A DNA stretch of 64,000 nucleotides from contig CP136067.1 in assembly GCA_032622095.1 (NCBI GenBank), positions 121,617,030-121,681,029 on the forward strand. The letters run 5' to 3'. A program made the position numbers and the translations under genes. The notes below the pieces were generated by a model. That model did not search any database, was not told the DNA's origin, and saw nothing but the letters and a program-made list of their open reading frames with translations. Below, one piece after another: positions 38,301 through 50,300 of the stretch. The stretch's first letter is position 1. Each line of letters opens with the position of its first letter. The stretch is from Siphonodentalium dalli (Eukaryota > Mollusca > Scaphopoda > Gadilida > Siphonodentaliidae).

Positions 38301-41300
38301 AACTAATCACTAAACGCGGTCAGCAGAATAATTGGGCGTTATTTTAATAGTTCAGCCGAATTACATCTGAAGCCAGTTATTTATATCGATCACGTTGTCG
38401 TAGCTAATAATTTGGAAATCTTATATTGGGCTGACTTAATGTGCTGCGTGGGCTAGTCTCAAAATAGCGGCAGATTTCTTGAAAATAAATTAGAATACAC
38501 TCAGCTTTTTATATGAATACATCATCAAAAAGCTATCTACTATATATTTTGGGACGTCTGTCTGTCTGTTTTTGTCTGTCTGTTTGTTTGTTAGAAATGG
38601 CCGGGAAAACTGCCAGACGGATTTCGACGAAATTTGATACCTAGGATACTTTTGTCCGGGGAGTGTTTTGGGCGGGTCAAATCGTGACCCCGACCTGACC
38701 TTGACCTTCAAAATGGTCAATTCAATGTCAAATCGCGCCTTTCGACGGATGAAAGCAGAGGGGAAATAGCCCGGACGAAGTTGGGTCACCCTGCTAGTAT
38801 AAATATAAAAGATGAATGTAGCGGGTGTGAGTGTTATTGGGGGATACGGCGCTGTGGTCGTTGGGGGCACATTTAGTGAGAACCGCTTCGGGGTTTACAC
38901 AATGTACCCCAATTACCACAGCTCCACATCCCCAATAACACCCACGCCCACTACATTCATTTCTTAAGTAACTGAATGAATGATTTAATTGTCAATGCTG
39001 CAAATTAATGCAGAACATGGATATGTACATATATACAATGGGGTAACTTACATCATCATCGTCATCATCATCAACATCATCAACATCATCATCGTCATCA
39101 TCGTCGTCGACATCATCATCATTATCATCATCATTCATCAACATCATCATCATCGTCATCATCAACACCATCATCATCAACACCATCTATATCATCATCA
39201 TCATCATCATCATCATCATCGTCGTCGTCATCATCATCAACACAATCGTCATCTTCATCTTCATCGTCATCATCCGTATCGTCACCATGGTCAACATTTG
39301 TGTCGCCGTCTTCGTAGCTTGTGAATTTCACCCCAGTTAAGTGGTCTTTGTGATATCCTACGATGTTGGTGGATCCTGATGAATTGTTGATATACTGGTG
39401 AGGAATAATTGATGTTGAGAAAAAATACCCATATTTTTGTTCTACGGTTGTCATTTTAAAGTGCTTGGCTAATCCGAGCGATGTGAGAAAAATCCAATGT
39501 ATGTATATGAAATAGCTATTGGAACATTTATTACATGATCCGAATATTATTCCATTCATTAAAACAATTCTATAGACACACAACGGTCATTGTATAACAA
39601 GAAATGTGCCAGGTGTACCCAAATGTATTATTGTTGCGCAAACGTGACTTTGAATTCCGGATTGTTATCAGTTCTGTTGACATTCCCTACGCTATACGTG
39701 CGCTAAATCGATGTCTGTGACTATATTGTTGATTTAGTTTTAACAAATATTTCATTAAAGTTACACTATTAAATACCTCAAAGAAACTTATTAAACTGGG
39801 ACTATTTCTTTACGAGGACAAACAACGCATAGTTACATGAAACTTCATCGAATGATTATATATAGAACCGTCGCTGTTAGCTTCACGTAGGATTTATTGA
39901 TTTAAATCTGTTTTATGGAGGTTTTGGGTCAAGTAATAAATAGAATCTACAACTCGTCCCAAGTTTATAGCTAAATTTACAAAACTCATCAAGTAAATGA
40001 GGTCTGAAGCTTGCCAAAGAACCGGTCCAGAACTAATTTACTGCACTCGTTTTGTAAATTTCGCTATAAACTTGGGACTCTTTGTAGATCATCTCTATAT
40101 ATTTAAAAAATATATTATTAATGGTTCGGATGGTGTTTTCAAAACGACATGTTTACTATGGTCATTGGGGCCGGTTAGTAACAATCAAGACAGCTATTAT
40201 TAAATTAGTTTACAATATATATGTTTTTTAATGTTTTAACAGCTTTCCTCCGATTCGTTTAGCAAACACCTTGAATATGACAACAACACTACGAAGCTGG
40301 TGAGTCCTGTTTAATTGCTATGATGCTGGAAGGGAAAACTGAAGATGTACTGTTATTTTTTCTAACTGAATTTTCACGGCCTTTGGCTAATCTGGACGAA
40401 TGGTAGAGACGCCATTATGTTTATAAAGCAATCAAAAAACATATATATTGTAAACAATTTTAATAATGACACTTTTGGATTTTGAAAAGCGGCCATAATC
40501 AAAATAGCTATTCCTATATTTTGCAAACACCTGAGCTGACATGATTAAAATATTGTAAAATATGTATGTTTTCTCAAATGGTTCGTACATAAATTACACA
40601 AACACAGCAAAATGACAACTTTAGAAAAAAATTTCAGTTTGTCATACCAGCATCATAGAAATTCGACAGGACTCACCAGCATCTTAACAAAGTAACTTAA
40701 CCATGTGTAGTAATACTCTTGAAACTATATTAGTTGTCTTACAACTTACTCCATGGACATTTGTATTATGTTATAAATCCCACCATTTGTATGAACGGTT
40801 TAGTGGTGTCAGTGAAGGACCACGAACAACTAATTATACATACCATTATTTTATGTTCTATATTTCACCTTCTTTATTCAAGGTTTAGTGGTGTCACTGA
40901 AGGACCACGAACATATAACTCTACATACCATTATTTTATTTTCTATATTCCACCTTTTATTAAAGGTTTAGTGGTGTCAGTGAAGGACCACGAACACTTC
41001 AGACTCAAACTACTGTACAGCAGGAAAAAGAAGATTCAGTCGAGTCTCCGCGAAACGGAAGCTAAAATGCAGGTCTATAGGGTAAGTGTGCGACATCTGT
41101 CGTAACTAACCAATCAACCAACCCTCTACAATACAACCGTGCGCACATATATCCCATTATTTAGTTAAAGGTGTACTGTACACTAAATCCGACCATTTAT
41201 AGTACCATCTCCTTTTTACTCAGAATATATGCAACAAATTAATTAATTTTAGCCATGTATTAGTGCAAAATACACTCGTGTGCTCTATGAGCGATGCAAA

Positions 41301-44300
41301 AACAAAAATGGTAATTATAATGAAAATGAATTCATGACAAATTTTCATTATAATTATCATGTTTTTTCAATCGTTCATAGAGAAGACGAATGTATGTTGT
41401 ACTAATTCATGGCTCAAATTCATTCATGTGTTGCACATATTCTTTTGAGTATAACAGGAGATGGTCCGGTCCCATTAATGGCCGGATTTTGTGCACAGTC
41501 CACCTTTAAATACTTATTATGGACTTATTTCAGTAAATGAAACTGATAAGTTAGTACTTAGACACTATACAGGAAGAGGGTAACAATACACTAACATTGT
41601 AAACAAAATCCAATCACATCGACTTATGCCATTTCTGAACTACGCACATACATTGTATAATAATATATGTAAATATTACTCTTTTAGGGTACGTTCATTA
41701 CTAGCTGGCAAGTCTGCACAGTATGGTTTGCAGGCATTTCGTCGTATAAAAGGATATGGTGCCAGAAATGAATGAAACAAGCATATACAATGCACCTGTA
41801 CCACACCTAACTACATGCGAAGTAAAATCCCCGTATAGTTCCACCTGTGGCCATGCTACCGAAATTTGCCTGTAAATAGCGTGCAAGAATCGATCATACA
41901 GGTATTTGAAGGCAAATGTCAGTAGCGCCGTTGCAAGTGCAACTACGGAACTTTTACTTCTCATGTCGTTCACTTTGGTAAAGATGCATGTTATATGCAC
42001 GTTTACTTTCATATTATGGCACCATGTGGTTTTCTATGATGAAACGCCCGCAAAAACATAACGTGCAAACTTGCCAGCGTATGAACGTACCCCTCAGTTG
42101 TTATGTTTATTCTGATAGCAAATTTATGAAAATATCTAATTTGGGCAAGATTATTTGCTACACCGTTCTGGTCATCCTTTCGGGGTGGTGCACAACACTT
42201 TAACATATCTGCTATTGTCGACAAGATTCAATGTCTCTTCAATGCAACACGTCCAACAACAGTAACTACCATGTTACCCCCTCTCTATCCAAGTCATCAA
42301 CGAGAGACAACTCTAAATATGTGCGATAGTCCGTTAAACTGTATTCATGAAGTAACGAGCATATATATGAATGAAATTTGGGAAAACATTGTGAAGTATA
42401 CATTGTGTGGGGAGAACGGACGTCATTCTTATATATTAATTAAATGCAGTGACTGCCGATGGCGAAATCGTTTTCCGTAGTTTATCGCCGATAGAAGCGT
42501 CCCGATTCGAGTAGTAAATATTTACAATTTAGCGTTGTTCAGACAATATTTTTTATGGAGTGGTAGAGTCGATTTTCGTGAGATTTTCGGTGATGTTAGT
42601 AGAATGCTACATTCCTCCAGTTGGCACCGCACCTGTATACTAACTTATCAGTTTCCCGCACCCGAATAAGTACATAATATGTCTTTAACAATTTTGTATT
42701 ATTTTTTTCATTTTTCTTACATTCTTAGCAATTATAAAAAATAATATAAAATAAAATTTGTTAGGTCAATGCATTCTCTTATATATGCGAGGCGACCTAT
42801 GGTCGACTCGCATATATAAGAGAATGCATTGGCACAGGGTTTTCGCCAAAAAATTCAGGAAGCTCCCGTCATGAAAGGGTTAAAGACATATTATGTACTT
42901 GTTCGGGTGCGGGAAACTGATAAGTTAGTATTCAGGTGCGGTGCCAACTGGAGGAATGTAGCATTCTACTAACATCACCGAAAATCTCACGCAAATCGAC
43001 TCTACCACTCCATAAAAAACATTGTCTGAACAACGCTAAATTGTAAATATTTACTACTCGAACCGGGACGCTTCTATCGACGATAAACTACGGAAAACGA
43101 TTTCACCATCGACAGTCACTGCATTTAAAGACATAGTATGTACTTGTTCGGGAGTGTTTCACATCACATTAAAGAATGTTAGAAAAAATTATAGATATGT
43201 AAGAAAAATTATAAAAATAATACAATTGTTAAAGAATGTAAGAAAAAAATGATACAAATGATAAAATTGTTAAAGAGTATAATAAAAAATTATAACAATT
43301 GTTATAGAATGTAAGAAAAAATGATAAAATTTGTTAAAGAATGTAAGAACAAAAATGATACAAAATGATAAAAAATGCATTTTCTTATATATTTACCAGG
43401 CAACCTATGGGAGACTCGCATATATAAGAGTATGCATTGGGTTTTAAAATATCAATTAAACGGGGCATCTTGAAATCAGATATAATTTTCTGAATGTCTG
43501 TGAATGAATGAGGACTCTCACATGTCGGTATCGTCCTTTCATATCAGGGAGGTTTCACATGCCGGTATCGTCATTTCACATCAGGGTGGTTTCACATGTC
43601 GGTATCGTCATTTCATATCAGGGAGGTTTCACATGTCGGTATCGTCATTTCACATCAGAGAGGTTTCACATGTCGGTATCGTCATTTCACATCAGGGAGG
43701 TTTCACATGTCGGTATCGTCATTTCATATCAGGGAGGTTTCACATGTCGGTATCGTCATTTCACATCAGAGAGGTTTTACATGTCGGTATCGTCATTTCA
43801 CATCAGGGAGGTTTCACATGTCGGTATCGTCATTTCACATCAGAGAGGTTTCACATGTCGGTATCGTCATTTCACATCAGGGAGGTTTCACATGTCGGTA
43901 TCGTCATTTCACATCAGAGAGGTTTCACATGTCGGTATCGTCATTTCACATCAGGGAGGTTTCACATGTCGGTATCGTCATTTCACATCAGAGAGGTTTC
44001 ATATGTCGGTATCGTCATTTCACGTCGGAGAGGTTTCACATGTCGGTATCGTCATTTCACATGAGGGAGGTTTCACATATCGGTATCGTTATTTCACATC
44101 AGGGAGGTTTCACATGTCGGTATCGTCATTTCACATCAGAGAGGTTTTACATGTCGGTATCGTCATTTCACATCAGGGAGGTTTTACATGTCGGTATCGT
44201 CATTTCATATCAGGGAGGTTTCACATGTCGGTATCGTCATTTCACATCAGGGAGGTTTCACATGTCGGTATCGTCATTTCACATCAGGGAGGTTTCACAT

Positions 44301-47300
44301 GTCGGTATCGTCATTTCATATCAGGGAGGTTTCACATGTCGGTATCGTCATTTCACATCAGAGAGGTTTTACATGTCGGTATCGTCATTTCACATCAGGG
44401 AGGTTTCACATGTCGGTATCGTCATTTCACATGAGGGAGGTGTCACATATCGGTATCGTTATTTCACATCAGGGAGGTTTCACATGTCGGTATCGTCATT
44501 TCACATCAGAGAGGTTTCACATGTCGGTATCGTCATTTCAATTCAATTCGTTCAATCTTGTCGACCCATATTACATAGGTATTAAGATAACATATAATAC
44601 ATTTATGTACATGGCTTACATAATACATATTCAAATGATATACATTATAATATATGCACAGATTTACAATATAAATAATATACCTGTTTGCCATATATAG
44701 GTGATTTACGTTGACGCTATATACTATGGTGTCATATGATTGATCAACCCAAAGTGCATAGACGCCCTCAATTATATTACCAGCGAGGTAATATAATTAA
44801 GAGTATGTATCCACTCTGGTTTAGTCACTTGCGCACGTCATTTCTTATTAGCTTCGTATGAATACAGTGTAAATTACTATCATTTTCAGTATCTACCCAA
44901 GCTTAACCGAATTTATAAGTTCACGATTGATTATTTTAATAAAATCACACAATTTCCGTATGTCTGTTGAATTGTTCTGGTTAAGTATTTCACTCATTGT
45001 GATAGTATTTTGTTTTCTGTTAGTAAATTTTGACAGTAATCGCCGTCGCTCGGGTGACAGTCTCTCGCATTCGAGAGGTTTCACATGTCCAGATATAGAG
45101 TTACGATTGTATTTAGGGTATTACGTCATGAAATTATGTGCATGATCTCATCACGGTTTGCACCCGTTCTAACTGTAGCCTTGGTGTCGTAACCACGACA
45201 ACGAGTTGGCTATCAATTTCATTCAGTCAAATTACCAAGCTTCGTTTACAATCCTCAATATGCCGATTTAATTGAAGATTATCGAACGAGTTGTCTTTAA
45301 TAATGTGGATCACCAGACGGCGAATATCTTAATACGATCGATCATCCGTGCATTGTCGGGGTCAGTAATCCTTATCGTTGTCAAGGTTAATGGACTGAAC
45401 ATTCGTAAACTATAACATTTAGTTGACGAATGTCTAGTCGCGACTTTATACTACATAGTTTTATAATATGCAAGGAGAAATTACATTTAGGATGGATACA
45501 CACATGCATGTAATCTCTGTAAATATCGTGTGTTTGGCGTTTTACATGGAGCACACAGACCATGTAATATGTGCCCGCTGACAACCCAATCATTGCGCCT
45601 ATATATTTTTGATCACAGTGAGTCAAGCTCTGAACGTGCAAAGACCCGTTGACTCGGGCGAAGTTGCCAGGCCGCTTAAATTGTTCGCGCGATAACCCAA
45701 AAGGTGGACGTTCTGTTTAAATCATTGGGGTGGGTACGCAGCACCTGACCTCCCCTGAATCCATTCCTGATTTAAAAATATTGTAGTTGGCAGTCATGTC
45801 TGTCTTGTCTGTTTGAAACAAGTAATTAATCTAATATGCAGCTAATTATGCTATTCATATAACAATAAACATATTATTGCATCTTTAAATTTGAAGGTAC
45901 AGAAGACGAGAAACAAATCAAGTATAAAATCGAAGTACTCAAATTCACTTTTCGAAATGAATTAAAACTCGTGAAAAACAGCAACAGATATCAGACAGGA
46001 TTTAATCATTTCGGCATCGATGAAAGAAGACATGTTTATGATTGGCCTGAAGTTTCATGATAGAAGACAGTTTGATAATGGCTTACAACTACTCACTGGT
46101 CTCGCGCGAATGCGACAAATGCTATCAATGATTGGTTTGACGATGTAAAATACATGGATTTTACATACAGAAATTACATACAAGTGTGTGTCCACCCTTA
46201 TACAGATGAAAAATTCCGAAAAATCTCGATAAATGAGACGTTTACGAACGTTTTTCTGGGGGAAAATAGTTCCTGGTTGACAACAAAACCACGCACTTGA
46301 CACGGCTCGTGTGTGTGGAAATTGAATCTGTATTTTGGTCACGCATGGATATAAATATATGTTCCAGAAGAAAAGTAATTCCATTACTGCTGACGTTAGG
46401 TTTTACATGTTATATATACCCTGGTATATATGCAAATGAGCTTCACGCCTCTACCGACAAGTACTTGAATTACGCGGGGTTCATAAGCACTGTGTGCATA
46501 TGTTTAGTCTTGTGTGTGGGTGTAGCAGAGAACTATATCTCGGTTAGAGGTCTCTGTGAGGAGTTCATTGTTCATGTATTCGTGGGCGTTGACGTTTTAG
46601 ATTACGAATGTCGACTTGTGGTATAAAGCATGGTATAAAGTGTCCATTCGGAGAAATATAAAGTCGAGGTAGAACAAAGGAGCTGGGTTTTAAGTTTTGG
46701 GAAACGAATTTGTTGGCTCCACGTGAATTTTACGGATACGATTAGCTTTAAAGCCCACTTAATTTTCGAATCGCCAGATAACATTATATAAAATATATGC
46801 CATATTATATACCATTTGACAGAGGAAGCTCCAAAACAATGTATTATCAACTTATTCGATTTAATAAACTGTGCACATGTTGTTTTTGTTGATGTATCGA
46901 TGTGGTTTCTGTACTGCAAAGTCTATTACTTTCAATGGAAGGGGAATAACTCTATATCTTAGTTTGAATGTTGCATTCTGGTAGCCAAATGGGGGAAATG
47001 TTTCTATGATTTCAGCTATTTTCTATTACGCTATGGGCACCTTCTGAGACGTTCCAAATGGTGATGAGTTATAGTATTGTAATCATATTTTATGTCATAA
47101 ATTGTTATTAAAACCGTATATCAAGGCACTATAAAAAACACACAGTGACTCGAAAATTAAATGGGCATTTAACTTAGTCGTTCATTCGTGATTTGCGAAA
47201 CCGCCCTAATATCTACCGTATGTTGTAGCTAAATGTAGAACACAGACAGTTTTGTGTCGTGAGCAAAAGATGTCCACATATACCAGACAGAATCGGAATC

Positions 47301-50300
47301 ATAATCAAGATCTGAGACGCAGAACGATATGATCAAGATTGTTATCAACTAACGATGCAAGATGATTACACATATTTCTGGAAACCACAATGCGGATTTT
47401 ACACGCTACACATAACCATCGAACACACTTTTTTGAATAACTTATGTCAAATTATAAATGATAGATGTAAAGCTCGATGGTTAAGTGGTGTTTTCAAGCT
47501 GGTTTATTTCGTTATCAACGATTTTCTGTAGGGTTATGCAAATTTCTTCCTGTGTTATGTCTCGAGGGCTAGAAATCAGGCTATCAATTATTATAAGCGA
47601 TCGACCCAGAGGATTATACGGCGTGTTCTTACTACCCCGACGCTATATGATACCGCTAATGTGAGCCATGATTTACAGATACATTACAGAACTCGAGATC
47701 ATTGCCAGGGTCCATTTTTCTGCAGCATTCACGGGAGGGGGGGGGGGGTGGTGGTCGCGAAAAAAATTACTAGATCGAGGTCCGGTAGGGTGGGTGGGTC
47801 TGAGCCATATCGCTGATGTTTCCAATGCCATGTAAATTGTTTTTCCAAATGCATGATTAGAAGACAAATGATGAAATTTATATATACCTACATCCCTATC
47901 ATAAGATATTCAGTGTTTATTAATTTTAGTTATAGCATGTTTCATAGGTAACAACACAATCACGTAAGGTCGTTGTGATGAACACCCGAAAAAGTCCATA
48001 ATATGTCTTTAAAAGAGACTGGGTATAGTATAACTTATAGTGTCCACAAACCACCTGTAGTTCTTGATCACGCAAATGATTCCCGACTGACTATACATAT
48101 CACAACATTTGCACGGAGCCGCGATAGCACTCCCGCTGTGTCACTAAATATATAGTCAACCTGTTTTTCTCTTCTTTTTTAGCACCAATGCAACGAATTG
48201 AAGAAGTTGTGTGTCAAAGAAGGAATCAATGGGATAAAGATTCTAGAAACCCTCAAGACGGATGAGAGCTTCATCGGTAAGTATGTCGAAAGACTCATAT
48301 TAACCGTCAAGACGGATTAGAACTTCATCGTTAAGTATGTCGGACAAAAAATGCTCATTAAAAGAATCGGTTTAAAAAATTAAAATTGTTTTAATTTTGT
48401 TTTTAATTTCTGAATATCTCCATTTTTTCGTTAATATAATCATCATGTTGTGTACGTGGTCAGTTCAGTATTAAGATTTATATAACATACATCATGTTGT
48501 GTCCGTGGTCAGTTCAGTATTAAGATTTATATAACATACATCATGTTGTGTACGTGGTCAGTTCAGTATTAAGATTTATATAACATACATCATGTTGTAC
48601 CCGTGGTCAGTTCAGTGTTAAGATTTATATAACATACATCATGTTGTACCCGTGGTCAGTTCAGTGTTAAGATTTATATAACATACATCATGTTGTGTCC
48701 GTGGTCAGTTCAGTATTAAGATTTATATAACATACATCATGTTGTGTCCGTGGTCAGTTCAGTATTAAGATTTATATAACATACATCATGTTGTGTCCGT
48801 GGTCAGTTCAGTATTAAGATTTATATAACATACATCATGTTGTACCCGTGGTCAGTTCAGTGTTAAGATTTATATAACATACATCATGTTGTGTCCGTGG
48901 TCAGTTCAGTATTAAGATTTATATAACATACATCATGTTGTGTCCGTGGTCAGTTCAGTATTAAGATTTATATAACATACATCATGTTGTGTCCGTGGTC
49001 AGTTCAGTATTAAGATTTATATAACATACATCATGTTGTGTCCGTGGTCAGTTCAGTATTAAGATTTATATAACATACATCATGTTGTACCCGTGGTCAG
49101 TTCAGTGTTAAGATTTATATAACATACATCATGTTGTGTCCGTGGTCAGTTCAGTATTAAGATTTATATAACATACATCATGTTGTGTCCGTGGTCAGTT
49201 CAGTATTAAGATTTATATATCGTAATGGTGGGCTCGATGGGGGTATGCGGTACTGATGATCTGGCATTGACAGCATTTACATCTATATGTAATTACTCAT
49301 ATATGTAGTTACATCTATATGTAATTACTCATATATGTATATATGTATGTATATGTCTATGTATATATATATGTGTATATGTATATATAGCTATATATGT
49401 ATATGTATGTATATGTATGTATATGTATGTATATGTATGTATATGTATGTATATGTATGTATATGTATGTATATGTATGTATATGTATGTATATGTATGT
49501 ATATGTATGTATATGTATGTATATGTATGTATATGTATGTATATGTATGTATATGTATGTATATGTATGTATATGTATGTATATATATCACTATTGGTGT
49601 GAGTCGATCGACAGATAGACTCGTGATTTTAAAAATGAATTTATTACTTATATAATCCATATGTAGTATGATGCCAAAATGCTTGTTGAAATATCTTATG
49701 TATATAGTGTATATATGTTCGTGTATGTTCCACCTTAAATGGTGGCTTTATGCATTAAACAATTCAATTCACACAGTTAAGTATCTATGGATGTAAATAA
49801 TGTCCACAATTAAGTAACTATATCTGATAATGCTGTGCGAATCGGGTGGAACGGTCTATATTCATTTGAAAATTGGCTAGATCAAGCCAGAATGAATTGT
49901 AACAGACAAAAAACTTAAATAAAAAAGGTTGGATTTAATTACGAAATATATACATGACGGCAGCTGTCAGACCATCGTAGCGAGGGGACTGAACTCTGTC
50001 TTGTATCATGTCAGCATCATAGCAAATTAGCAGGACCAGGGAGGAATTGTATATGTGAGACAGATGCATGCAACATAATAATCTCTATTATATCACTTCA
50101 GTGAAAGGCAAAGGCAAGAGCAGAATCAAAATAGACGATGATTTCCTATTGGTTGTCGAGGACAAACGAACAACGTTCCGAACAGGCGAGTCAATGAACG
50201 GGCCTCGCCGGGCGTCGCTCGTACACATCGACACTCTGAATCGCGCCATGATTTCATCGCCGTCGCCACGAGTCAAGAAGAAGCACTCTAAAGAAAAGCT

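Noticed and set aside
38989-39583. Poly-His and poly-Asp frames
   Set aside because: Produced by the ATC trinucleotide array on both strands. No conserved sequence follows.
40242-40298. Candidate exon with CAG before and GTGAGT after
   Set aside because: Inclusion in the phase left by exon 5 hits a stop (TTC GTT TAG). The donor-like GGTGAGT is part of the terminal repeat of the element 40294-40685.
43527-44700. Long repetitive proteins of 170-329 residues in three overlapping frames
   Set aside because: They arise from one stop-free 37-bp tandem unit read in different phases. They lie in an intron of the voltage-sensor gene and have no independent start context or domain.
45897-46057. Open stretch resembling an extra exon in intron 6
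   Set aside because: Exon 6 joins exon 7 directly in the coiled coil. The stretch has no good donor and no recognisable similarity.
48441-49218. CRISPR-like array
   Set aside because: The repeats are directly head-to-tail without unique spacers. The setting is a eukaryotic intron.
49335-49660. Tyr/Met/Val/Cys-rich frames on both strands
   Set aside because: By-products of the ATATGTATGT microsatellite.
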